This document shows, piece by piece, positions 54,823 through 64,000 of a DNA stretch of 64,000 nucleotides. The notes below the pieces were generated by a model that had not been told where the DNA came from, did no database searches, and saw only the letters and a program-made list of their open reading frames with translations. Position numbers and translations under genes: made by a program. The stretch's first letter is position 1; each line of letters begins with the position of its first letter. Source of the DNA: Kitagawia praeruptora. Taxonomy: Eukaryota; Streptophyta; Magnoliopsida; Apiales; Apiaceae. The stretch spans positions 13,111,501 through 13,175,500 of the forward strand of contig CM075346.1 in the NCBI GenBank assembly GCA_037693485.1, read 5' to 3'.

Positions 54823-56943
54823 CTACTTAGCCGAGGATTCTTCCTCGCTGCTCTCCTCGCTCGACTCATCTGATTCCTCCTCCTCTTCATCTGAAGTTTC
54901 TTCCTCGTCACCGCCTTGATTAACAATCACCATCGGCTGCGTGGTAGATTTCCCAGCTTCGGTTTCTTCCTCTCCGGAAGATGAGCTCGAACTGCCCTCA
55001 TTTCGAATCAATCTCTTGCCAGGGATTGGCTGACGAACTACTCCAACTTTCCTCGCGGGTGGAAGTTTCTTCCCACGGGAGCCCGAAGAGCTCGAGTCTT
55101 GACTAGCAGATGGGGGATGTCTTTTGGATCCCGAAGATCTACGGCTACCTCTAGAACCTGAACCTGATGCTTGGGGAACAATCTTGGTTCCCGATCCAGA
55201 GGCGAGGTTTGCACGGTTCTCGCCACTCGCAGTCCAGAAAGGGCAAGGAAAATCAGAAGAGGTGACCACTGAGGGATGTTTGCTACTCACAGCATTGATT
55301 GCCTTGTCCCAACCAACAGACATGTTGTAAGGACGCACCTCATCGTCATGGTCATCTACGAACTTCAGAAACTCTTCAGACTTATGATAAGCTTTAATCA
55401 ATTTGTTAGCATCATTCATTCTCTTTTGAGCCAAGGAGGCAAGTTGCTTTCGGGAGGATAAAGCATCCGCTTCGGCATGGGCAACTTGAGAATGCAGGTC
55501 GTCAATCTCTTCCTTGAACCTTGCTGAATCAGTCTTCAAGGATATATTCTCATCCCTGAAAGCCAGGCCTTGGGTAGAAATAGCTTGGAAGAAGGCATTA
55601 ACCTGCAATCAAAGTTGACAAAGCATAATGAATTTGTGAAGGCTAAATCATACCAGAATCGATAGGAAAAGTATCTTACCTGATACAAGGCCTGAGCGCC
55701 CAGAAGCTGATTCTCATTCATTTTGTCCCCAGTATGTAAAGATAATCTATCAGGAGGGGTGATTGAAAGCTTGGACCAGTCTAGGGCAAGTTCAGGACTC
55801 CCAGAAACCGAGTCTTATTCGCATATACCCCATGATGGCATAAAGGGGGTTCTGATACTTCCATCAGCATTACGGGATCTCTTCCCGCCTTGGGAGCAAC
55901 CTTCCAAGAAGTTGGGGATACGAGGCTTAGCGGGATTCAGTAGCTCCTCATCCTTTTTCTTCATTCTTTTAGTCACAATCGGCTGATTCTGAGGACGGCT
56001 GTCAATCTCCTCCGCAGCTGAAATACAAAGAGAAAACATCGGTATAAGAACAAACAGAGTTCATAAGAAGCTTAAGTAAACAAATTACCCTCAATGGAAA
56101 GAAAGCTAAGGCCAGCTTCAATAAGGTTCTTTTCATTCAGAAAAACTTTATAGTGGGTACGGCCATCATCGGCAAGAAGCCAATCTCGATCCTGTAACTC
56201 TGAATCATCAAGGTCACAAACGAAGTTTTTGCTATCTTCTACAATTCCGAATCTCTTTACAAAGAAGTTACCCCAGTCACCGCCTTTCCATTCAAGAACT
56301 ACAAACTCCCTTTCCCAGAAATGTTGGGAATCTGGTAAAGAATAGGGATTCACCATGTGTGGAATTTTGGCCCTGTGCTTGAGGCTAACCCATCCTTTCT
56401 TGTGATCAGAAGAGTTACTGGCCACGAAGATACTTCGAAACAATGTAGTAGTCAGTAGGATCCCCAATTGACGACATTTTATTAAGAAAATAGAGATATA
56501 TCTCCAAGAGTTGGGATACAACTGACAAGGATGGATCTGATACTCCGCCAGCAATCTAATGATAAAATTATCAACCGGGAATCTGAACCCAGCATCAAGG
56601 GCACCCCAGTAAACACAAAGCCTCTCGGGATGCCAGTTGCAGGTCCTGTCTGATGGTTTTGGAAGACGAACTTTAATAGCACTTGGAAAGTGATATGTGT
56701 CCTTTATTTCCTGGACATCTTTTTCTTTCAATTTACCGGGACTGTTAAAAGAATCTAAGCTAGCATAGTTTGGAAATGTGTCCCTCATAATATTTAGAAG
56801 ATCTAGCAAGGATTCAAATTTATGTTCAACGTATGAAGAAGGTTTGATTTCTTCTTTACCTTTAGCTGTCCTCATCCTACTCCTCTTTGCCATAGCTTCC
56901 ATCATGGAGACAGGGGAGCCATTGGGCGATCACCTTCTGACAT
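54823..56943 (-). pseudogene. antisense three-exon gene of the Tat-like element, copy B (damaged)
   Basis: Exon 1 56943-56089, exon 2 56017-55680, exon 3 55602-54823, with introns of 71 and 77 bp at the same places as in copy A and the same GT/AG borders. Exon 2 has exactly the same length (338 bp) as in copy A. Damage: one G lost in a G-run near 56914 shifts the frame about 30 bp after the ATG, and CAA to TAA at 55815-55817 stops exon 2. Exons 1 (RLCVYWGALDAGFRFP) and 3 (coiled-coil and Ser/Glu-rich tail) are otherwise well preserved. Gypsy-type transposon family (PF04195-like), function unknown. Confidence 0.8.
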
Positions 56944-58521
56944 CTTGATCACGAAGCTGGAACTTGATCTTGCAACTTGAAAGCTAGAGAGCTTAAGAAT
57001 TTGAAAACTCAGAAGTGAATGAAATGAAAACTACCACACTTCTTTTATAGAAGAAGCATGACCTGCTGTGATAGGTTGAAGTTCAGCCTGGTTCGCGTTT
57101 ACAGGTCATCTATCGTTTAAAGATGAAAAAAGGACAGAAATTGCTCATTTTATACAAGAAGGATCGTTATAATTCAAATATGCCAAAGAAGAAATAGCTG
57201 AGGTATTAGCAATAAATTAAGGAGTAATATCATCGGAAGTCACGAATGACCAAACTGACGACTTAAGATCAAGGTCAAGTTTCTTGATCTTTAAGACAAC
57301 AAAGTCATGAATAACCAAAATGATGACTTGAGATCAAGATCAAGGTTCTTGACCCTCAAGATTGCGAATGATTTTCACGTCCGGGTCGACCAGCTAGCCG
57401 AGAAGCAATCGACCACGACACACTAGGGGCCTCAGCCGACCAGGTCCCGGCCGACCAGCTCCCACGGGGAAGGATCAGCCGACCAGGTCCTGGAGGACCA
57501 GGTCCCGGCCGACCAGCTCCCATGGAGGGGGTCCAGCCGACCAGGTCCTGACCCTGGATCCGGCCGGTCTAGGTTCAGTACTTGGTCCTGGATCCTGACT
57601 TTTTTAGCAAATGATTTCAGACATGGTTCTCGACTTTTTCAGCAAATCTCGGATGATTGCCAATGCTAAAGGGAGGCCAAGATTAGCCATGAAGGCCAAG
57701 ATTAACCATGAAGGCCAAGATTAGTCATGAAGGCCAGAGTTAGCCATGAAATCACGAATGACCAAACTGACGATTCGTAATCAAGATCAAGATTCTTGAT
57801 CCTTAGGACCACGGATGATTCCTGATCCTAGATCTATACTCTCTTTTAAAATCACGAAGGGGTCTAGGTTCAGTTTTTAAGGCCAGCTCTTACTAAACAG
57901 CCCCGGAAGAGGGATTCTAGCCGACCAGGTCCCGTAAGACCAGGTCCCGGCCGACCAGCTCCCACGGAGGGGGTCCAGCCGACCAGCTCCCACGGAGGGG
58001 GTCCAGCCGACCAGGTCCTGACCCTGGATCCGGCCGGTCTAGGTTCAGTACTTGGTCCTGGATCCCGACTTTTTCAGTGAACTTTGAATAGTTTTCAAAC
58101 CTAAATCTCGACTTTTTCAACGAATCTCGGATTATTGTTAATGATAAAAAGAGGTCGAGATTAGCACTGTTTAGTGTCGATTAGCACCGTTTAGTGCTGT
58201 TTAAGCACTATTTAGTGCCTGTTAGCACAGATTAGTTCCGGTTAGCACTGTTTAGCGTCGATTAGTGCCGTTAGTGCCATTTTATGCCATTTAACATTGT
58301 TTAACGCTGTTTAAGGCTTATTAGCGCTGTCTAGTGCCATTTCACACCGTTTAGTGTCGTTCAACATCGTCGTAAATGCGTCGGTCGCTCCACGCTTTAC
58401 ATTAAGATGATATTGTTGAAAATACTCACGTAAGAGTAATAAACCCTGACCCAAGTCTCGAATAAGGCCGTTATAACTTCAAGGAAAACCTGATCAGTTT
58501 TCCTAGAGGTTGGGGGGCAAA
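56944..58521. other. repeat-rich non-coding 3' region of copy B with PPT
   Basis: Counterpart of 8049-9779, with shorter minisatellites (57410-57545 and 57915-58025) and a decayed TTAGTGCCG-type array (58155-58360). It ends in the polypurine tract GAGGTTGGGGGGCAAA (58506-58521) touching the LTR. No gene. Confidence 0.75.
57410..58025. repeat. CCGACCAGGTCC minisatellite blocks, copy B
   Basis: Two blocks (57430-57545 and 57915-58025) with the same words as copy A (CCGACCAGGTCCCGG, CGACCAGCTCCCACGG), fewer units, each closed by CTGGATCCGGCCGGTCTAGG. Unit number differs between copies, so the array is length-variable. Confidence 0.8.
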
Positions 58522-59019
58522 TGATATGGGCTAAAAGTAAGCCCTAAAGACACATTTAATGTGGCATTAATTAGACCTGAAATGGTCCAAACGTGGGGCC
58601 CACCAGATGGGCCCAATCACTATCTATAATATTAATTTCGTAATTAATATTAGGGGTAATAAACAGCTCAGCAAATAAGAGTCAAACAAGGATATTACTC
58701 TTGCCTGACTTAGCCTCCAAGATACATATTCCAACATGGAAACTGATTCTTAAAAGGATTAGATCCAGAACCTTCCTTGAGGCGGTGGCTTGCCCACCAA
58801 GTCTCCTATTCCTACCATAATTCTTAGGCTTCTCAGCCTATATAAAGGGTCAGACCCCTCATCCTAGAACTCCGTTTCTGGCTTGATCCTTGATATACAT
58901 CAAGGTACGTAGGCATCTCGTAAAGGCAGATACAGCTACGAGTACGAGAACAACCATTAAAGCTCGAAGCTCACAAACCCTAGCCGTCATAATCATAACC
59001 TAGTTTTTATTCCACAACA
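58522..59019 (+). repeat. 3' LTR of copy B (498 bp)
   Basis: Starts directly after the PPT, ends CCACAACA before AATAT. Contains the hairpin block at 58866-58915, in which the outer word is changed to AGAACTCCGT. Confidence 0.93.
58866..58915 (+). promoter_or_regulatory. conserved LTR hairpin block, copy B 3' LTR
   Basis: AGAACTCCGT, GGCTTGAT, CCTTGAT-ATAC-ATCAAGG, TACGTAGGCA. The inner hairpin and trailing word are intact; one substitution weakens the outer pair. Confidence 0.55.
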
Positions 59020-59024
59020 AATAT

Positions 59025-59887
59025 ATATGTTAGGCTAAACATTAAAATATAATTTACAAAAATAAATCGTTACCAAATAAAATTGCTTTAAGAAATAAGT
59101 ATTTTAATAAAAATCATTAAAGATTCTATTTTTAGGTTTGAGAACAATATTTTTCTAAAATTTAAATTAAAAAAATATGAGTACAAATCAACAAATAAAC
59201 AAATTCTTACTTTGGAAAGAAAAAATTTAAATTAAAAAAATTGATCACAAATCAATAAATGAACATATTTTAAATTAGAAAGCAATCTAAAAATCCAAAA
59301 AATAAATTTATACTAATTTCAAAATATAATACAACATAAAAATCCCTATGATTATTTTAAACAAAAACACATAATAAACATCACACATGCAAATGTAAAA
59401 TGAACATGAAAAGATAATCAATATTCAAACAAATAAAAAAAATTAATACCACAAATATTTCCAAAAAATTTAAAAAATGCCTTTAAAAACTATAAAAATA
59501 CTATAACAAAAGATCTAAAATTTTTAAGATAACCATTAAATTACATGATAAAAAGATAAATAATAATAATAAATTATTACACGAATATAGTACCTATTTG
59601 TTTCAAGTATATCATATTAATCTAATAAAATCAAAAAATCAAAAATAATTATGAAATACTAAAAAATATGTTAGCCTAAACTTTGAAATTTAAATTATTG
59701 AAAAACCATTTAGAAGAGAAAAAAAAATGTTTATTTACAAACCATATAAGATATGTATTATTATCATTAAAAGTAAAAACAAATTATTCAAATATAAAAC
59801 TATTTTTTCAAGAAAAAAAATTATAATCAAAATTGTACTATAAAATATTAATAAAGTTACCCGTGCATCGCACGGGTATAAAGCTAG
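59025..59887. other. continuation of the AT-rich repeat block, with a Helitron-like end
   Basis: Resumes the array interrupted at 34824 (ATATGTTAGGCTAAACATTA, then AATCGTTACCAAATAAAA) and decays into very AT-rich DNA. No gene. Confidence 0.65.
59859..59887 (+). mobile_element. Helitron-like 3' terminus, right
   Basis: Hairpin ACCCGTGCATCGCACGGGT, then ATAAAG and CTAG before T. Same design as the left end (30489-30520) in opposite orientation; this one ends an element lying to its left. Confidence 0.5.
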
Positions 59888-60107
59888 TATAACGTAATTT
59901 AAATAAATTCAAACTACAAATACACATTCTAATTTTAAAATAAAAATGTCTAATTCATAACTCTACAAATAACAAAAACAAATATAAACAAACTTACATT
60001 ATTAAATCGTACTCGGACCTTGCAAGCACTCCTACTTCCAACCGGCAAGAAATTTAAAAAATTCCACACTGCAAAAAAAAAAACTTAAAAAATTCATAGA
60101 ACAATTA
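59888..60107. other. short AT-rich spacer
   Basis: Nothing recognisable except an A-run at 60072-60082 next to the MITE. Confidence 0.5.
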
Positions 60108-60416
60108 TGTTGTGTTTGGTTGGGGTTAAAGAATTTGGAAGGAATGGAATGAGATTTGAACTAAAATATGAGTAAATTTTCAAAAGTTTCAGTCCTTCAT
60201 CATTCCACTCCTTACCACCTACACTATAGTTCAAATCACCAAATTTGATAAGGAATGGTCCATTCTCTCTCATACCTATTTTCTTGTCAAACCTCATCAT
60301 AGAAATTTTGTTCTTCCATATTTTATTTCAAAATGTTCTCTCATACCTCCATTGTTATCCTTTATTTTCACTCTTTCCATTTCATTCCATTCCATTCTCC
60401 CTAACCAAACACAACA
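60108..60416. mobile_element. PIF/Harbinger (Tourist-like) MITE
   Basis: 309 bp, ends TGTTGTGTTTGGTTGGGGTT and its inverse CTAACCAAACACAACA, flanked by TTA (60105-60107 and 60417-60419), the target of PIF/Harbinger elements. GGAATGGAATG and CATTCCATTCC form further inverted pairs inside. No coding capacity. Confidence 0.75.
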
Positions 60417-60419
60417 TTA

Positions 60420-60664
60420 CAATATTTCGGAAGACAAAATGCTACTATCATGTCTAGTATAAACAATACAACGTACCTTTAGTTTTTTAATTTTATGACT
60501 TCTTTCCATTCGAAGTACTACTTTTTATTTAATACCTCTTCTCGTGAAAACACCACTCCTCTACCTTCTGTGTGAATCTGAATATGTATATACGTATATA
60601 TATATATATATTTTAGGTGGAAGATAAATTAAAGTTGACCATAATCTGTAAGTTTCAAGTATAT
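60420..60664. other. spacer with a TA microsatellite
   Basis: (TA)n at about 60586-60610. No gene seen; the following LTR begins at 60665. Confidence 0.6.
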
Positions 60665-61702
60665 TGTTATAGCCAAAATTCGGTTCGGGTATTTTCAAGA
60701 AGGATTCGGGTTGGTTTCGGATCTAATTTGGGGATTTTGTGGATTAAAATATGGTTTTGGTGATGACACAGAAAGTTAGGGCGCGCCCTGGATAATTAGG
60801 GCGCGCCCTGGTTCGTGAAGGTTGTTTATATGGCTACAAACTATTGACTTCCACTAAAGTTGGTTTTCCAAGAATTATTGAAGCAATTAAGGAATAGTCC
60901 TCTCTTAAGGACGCGTCCTCTGTCACTGAAGGAATTTGTCAAATGTCAATTAACTGATTTTATGAAGACTATTGAAGAATTCCCTCCTGTCGTATCTCAG
61001 GAGGGGGATGTCCGTCGCAGAAGGCCTCCAGGGGTTTGCCTGGATATAAGGACCCTTCTTAGACGCTAAGGGATGCATCCGTGCGCCCTAAGGTGGAAAG
61101 ATGGGGACTTTTTGGTGTGTGCTTTGGGAGCTCTGTTCCTGTAGCCAATGGGCGCGCCCTCATTGGGGAACTTTGGAGTAATCCTGCACTTTGCACCCAA
61201 AAGCTCTGGATCACCTGTCCTGCTATCTGGTGGGTGCTTCTCATTCGGGGGACAGGGATGCGTTCTGCACTTGGGGTAAACCACGGCTATACCTGCATCC
61301 TTGAAATCAAGAAATAGCTGGTAGCGGATAGGACTAGTCCTCGACGGGGGAAGTTTCCTTATCCGTGAAGTCTTGAGATCCTGGATGAGCCTTGGGCCTT
61401 TGTGGTTAGGCCTCATAGTAGAACATTCCGGATGCTGGACCGATATCCAATCCCATTTGGGTTTCTTGCTCTGCAAGAACTACGTGGGCTTGATCCTCTA
61501 TAAATATAGAGGTACGTAGGCAAATTGAGGGGGATGGAAGCGAAGAGCTCTACGAGCCACCACCAAAACCCTCTCAATCTCAGCCCCCAATTCATCCCAG
61601 CCACCACACTCCGGTGACTTTTCCGGCGAAGAACCACCATCATAGATCTTGATTCCGGCGATAGACCTCAAATTTTGTTGTTACCAAATTCCTCCGTCAA
61701 CA
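60665..61702 (+). repeat. 5' LTR of the third element (1,038 bp)
   Basis: TGTTATAGCC...CTCCGTCAACA, ending two to three bases before a PBS-like sequence. Contains three GGGCGCGCCC words, one unit of the 27-bp repeat found at 63200-63415 (61020-61044) and the hairpin block at 61476-61522. Left border inferred from TG and the lack of repeat similarity before it. Confidence 0.55.
61476..61522 (+). promoter_or_regulatory. conserved LTR hairpin block, third element
   Basis: AGAACTACGT, GGGCTTGAT, hairpin CCTCTAT-AAAT-ATAGAGG, TACGTAGGCA. The stem differs from copy B in both arms but still pairs. Confidence 0.6.
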
Positions 61703-61705
61703 AAT

Positions 61706-61723
61706 TGGCGCTAGAAGGAGGGG
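61706..61723 (+). promoter_or_regulatory. primer-binding site, third element
   Basis: TGGCGCTAGAAGGAGGGG, three bases after the LTR end CAACA. Primer tRNA not assigned. Confidence 0.6.
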
Positions 61724-62730
61724 AGCCAATCAAGATCTTCATCTTAGGAGGAAAAGATGTCTCATAATTAAGGTGGAGGTTTTCATTAAGAAGATTATTA
61801 CGATTCTGAAGATAGCTTGGGGGGTAATCAAGCTCGACACGAAGCTTATGTTCCGGAGGAAATCTCTACTTCTCTGCACCACCATGGAACTCAATCCACC
61901 GCCGGCAGACAACCACCCGTTCTTATCAGTAATTCGGAGTTAATGGAGCAACTTTATCGTACGAGAGATTTCATAAATAACTTCGGGTCAAGATTGAGTT
62001 CTGCGGAGAAAGTGCAAGAAAGTAGGAGAAAATCTCGGAGGATCCCACGAAATCATCGCCGAACAAGGAAAGCCCTCCAAGTTAGGAAAGTTCTCGAAGA
62101 GGTTGGTGGATTCTCAATAGAGGGCGCGCCCTCACCCTCACTGCTTTGGGCGCACCCCTAGTGAGATTCGACGTGATGAAGAGAAGATGGTTCTAAAGAT
62201 GGTTTACACGCTGCTGTTGCAAAAAGATGGTTCCGGGTATGTTCAAAGGCGATGGATTCCGGTCAGTGACATTGAACTAGGTTTTTCAAGGGGAGATTTC
62301 AAATATGATTCGAAGAAGAATGTTCCAGGGAAGAGGCGCAATTATCAGGAACTTGTCCACCATCAGGGCGCGCCCTCACATCAAGAGGTGCCCACAAGGT
62401 AACCCTTGTCTTGTTTTATTAAGATTTTTGTTGTTCGTTTCTTGGACTTTTATAGGAGAATCCCCGAGTTAAAGATGGTGAAGAAGAATACCCAAGAACC
62501 TTCAGGGCGCGCCCTGAGGGTGGTAGCCAAGGCTCGGATGATTTCCAACTTCTAGGAAAATTCGATGGTTGAACACGTCCTCATCTCCAGGACGCATCCT
62601 CTAGAGAGGGCGGCTCCTCACCCATCTGGTGAAATCCAACGAATTAAGGAAAACCTCGCTACTATGAGGAGGAGCTTTGCTAGCTTGAAGAAATGCCTAG
62701 GAATAAGGCTCGGGAGCGAGGCCCCATGAT
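61724..62730 (+). other. leader of the third element, no clear gene
   Basis: Open stretches exist at 61817-62161 (no ATG; contains LMEQLYRTRDFINNFGSRLS and a very basic RRKSRRIPRNHRRTRK) and 62187-62402 (ATG; MVLKMVYTLLLQKDGSGYVQ). They are in different frames and resemble no family I know; they may be remnants of gag or of the extra ORF some Tat/Ogre elements carry before gag. Three GGGCGCGCCC words lie here. Confidence 0.4.
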
Positions 62731-63960
62731 CCACAGCGCGTGCCCCTGATTACAGGTCGTGGCCCCTTGGACATGAGCGAGCCCTTCCATGGAGTGATAG
62801 TCCACAGCGCGCGTCCGTTGTCAATAACAGGTCTGGGCCCCTTGGACATGAGTGAGCATTAGCACGGAATGGTAATCCACAGCGCGCGCCCCCTGTTGAT
62901 AACAGGTCGCGGCCCCTTGGATTCGAACAAATTCTCCCTCGCGATAATACTGGAAGAAGAAATAACCGTGATAACGGTGACAAGAAAATGGAGTTGTATA
63001 GAGGTTATGCGCAGCCTCACAATGATGAGGGCGCACCCTCAAAATTGCGACCTCGCATTCATCAAGTTCATTCAGGCAGCTCCAGTGAATCCAGGTCAAG
63101 GACGCGCCCTCATACCGGCGGACAGCGTCAGGAAGCCTCTCAAGGAAATCTATAACCCCAATAAAATCCGGCAAAATGAAGAGAACCTTGCTGGCATGCG
63201 AAGACCTCTAGGGGTTTACCTGATGAGAAGGCCTCCAGGGATTTACCTGATGAGAAGACCTCCAGGGGTATACCTGATGAGAAGACCTCCAGGGGTTTAC
63301 CTGATGAGAAGGCCTCCAGGGGTTTACCTGATGAGAAGACCTCCAGGGGTTTACCTGATGTGAAGACCTCTAGGGGTTTACCTGATGAGAAGGCATACAG
63401 GGGTTTGCCTGGCTAAGAGAACGGAGAACACTTGGAATCAAGGCCCCATGATCCACAGCGCGCGCCCGCTGTTGATAACAGGTCTGGGCCCCTTGGACAT
63501 GAACGCGCCCTTCCACGAAGTAAATCCACAGCATGCGCCCGCTGTTAATAACAGGTCTGGGCCCCTTGGACATGAGCAAGTTCTAGCATGGAGAGATAAT
63601 TCACAGTGCGCGCCCCCTGTTGATAACAGGTCGCGGCCCCTTGGATTTGAACAGACTCCTCGTCGAGATAATACTGAAATCCACAGCGCGCGCCCATTGT
63701 TGATAACAGGTCTGGGCCCCTTGGATTTCTTGAGATTTCTTTGGAAGATAATGAAGCTAAGGAAAATCCCCCAACATAGGACGCGCCCTCAAGGAACTTC
63801 CTTATCAGAGGACCTTTCTGGTTAGGGCGCGCTCTTAAAGAAAGATGCAAATTCTCAAGCGGACTCCGATATCTACAAGGATAATTTACTGCTGGGACTC
63901 TAGAAGGAAAGAAGCTGTTGAGTTGCGGCCCCACGAACCATAGTGTGTGCCCCCTGATTA
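62725..63960. repeat. interspersed repeat TCCACAGCGCGCGCCC...AACAGGTC..GGCCCCTTGGA
   Basis: Eight copies of a core of about 50 bp (near 62731, 62803, 62877, 63452, 63526, 63600, 63681 and 63937), spaced roughly 75-80 bp within two clusters. Core words: TCCACAGCGCGCGCCC, TGTTGATAACAGGTC and GGGCCCCTTGGA. Open frames over this block are a by-product. Confidence 0.85.
63200..63415. repeat. 27-bp tandem repeat, eight units
   Basis: Unit GAAGACCTCCAGGGGTTTAC plus CTGATGA; unit length a multiple of three, so one frame reads MRRPPGVYL repeatedly. Units vary at A/G (AAGACC or AAGGCC) and C/T positions. It splits the two clusters of the larger interspersed repeat. A single unit occurs in the LTR at 61020-61044. 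Confidence 0.9.
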
Positions 63961-64000
63961 TCAGGTTGAGGCCTCAAGGTCGTGAGTGAGCCTCTCTATG

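Larger units (their letters stand above)
34825..59019 (+). mobile_element. Tat/Retand-like Ty3/gypsy element, copy B, with nested insertions
   Basis: LTRs of 498 bp at 34825-35322 and 58522-59019, ends TGATATGGG...CCACAACA, target duplication AATAT at 34820-34824 and 59020-59024. I count six substitutions between the LTRs (about 1.2 percent). Removing a solo copia LTR and a gag-only Athila element with their duplications leaves about 10.8 kb: PBS, gag-pol on +, antisense gene on -, repeat-rich 3' region, PPT, LTR. gag-pol has one 19-bp net deletion and one nonsense codon besides the insertions. Confidence 0.92.
60665..64000 (+). mobile_element. third Ty3/gypsy-type LTR element, 5' part
   Basis: A 1,038-bp LTR (60665-61702) is followed by a PBS and a long leader filled with repeats; the rest lies beyond the window. 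It shares a hairpin block with the Tat-like LTRs, which suggests the Tat/Ogre group. The preceding bases TATAT would be the target duplication, not testable here. No recognisable gag or pol domain appears up to 64000; small open frames are broken or made of repeats. Confidence 0.6.

Noticed and set aside
61498..61506. TATAAATA as the TATA box of the third element
   Set aside because: It is the loop and inner stem of the conserved hairpin; in copies A and B the TATA box lies about 50-65 bp upstream of this place.
62869..63363. 164-codon open frame ending in repeated MRRPPGVYL
   Set aside because: The second half is the 27-bp tandem repeat, the first half is the interspersed repeat; no ATG-independent evidence of coding.
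63200..63415. Regular repeats considered as a CRISPR array
   Set aside because: Units are contiguous with no unique spacers, in plant retrotransposon DNA.
1..64000. tRNA or rRNA genes
   Set aside because: No cloverleaf or rRNA signature noticed; tRNA-like words are primer-binding sites of the elements. A tRNAscan-SE run would settle it.

Overview
The window is plant nuclear DNA, almost certainly from a eudicot and possibly an asterid (weak guess). It has nested LTR retrotransposons of plant-only lineages, AT-rich spacers, MITEs, DNA-transposon and Helitron-like termini, and introns with GT-AG borders. I see no convincing complete host gene, no tRNA or rRNA gene, and no CRISPR array.

Layout, left to right. 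(1) 1-10255: the 3' part of a Ty3/gypsy Tat/Retand-like element on the + strand ('copy A'). It has a degenerate gag-pol, a spliced antisense gene (5916-8048), minisatellites and a 3' LTR. Copy A sits in (2) a Ty1/copia SIRE/Maximus-like element on the - strand (10256-15200), which has an open gag but a large out-of-frame deletion from integrase to late RT. The copia ends in (3) a roughly 175-bp tandem repeat (15201-15903). That array is also hit by (4) a 12.0-kb Athila-type element on the - strand (15904-27903, TSD AACAT). It has a single nonsense codon in gag-pol and almost identical LTRs. (5) 27909-30388 holds possible exons of an unidentified gene, then a CACTA transposon terminus with subterminal repeats. 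(6) 30489-34824 plus 59020-59887 is an AT-rich block bounded by outward-facing, Helitron-like hairpin ends. It contains a hAT-like MITE and a tandem array of about 585-bp units.

(7) 34825-59019: a second Tat/Retand-like element, + strand ('copy B', TSD AATAT, two 498-bp LTRs). It has been split by a solo copia LTR (TSD ATTCA) and by a non-autonomous Athila-type element with only gag and protease (TSD CGTAT). The right LTR of that Athila element has itself received a 5-kb solo LTR, probably of a Tekay-like chromovirus (TSD CCTAT). All four insertion footprints can be read directly. (8) 59888-60664: spacer with a PIF/Harbinger (Tourist-like) MITE. (9) 60665-64000: the 5' LTR and repeat-filled leader of a third gypsy element.

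How the parts relate: the gag-only Athila element shares its primer-binding site, PPT and about 1.4 kb of 3' non-coding sequence with the autonomous-type Athila, so it is a plausible trans-mobilised partner. The Tat-like elements carry a second RNase H and an antisense three-exon gene. Their LTRs share, with the third element, a block made of constant flanks and a hairpin whose stem sequence changes between families while base pairing is kept. That block, the spliced antisense gene and the gag-only element are the observations I would follow first. Positions of motifs and differences were read by eye; lineage names come from recognised domain motifs and were not checked by database search.
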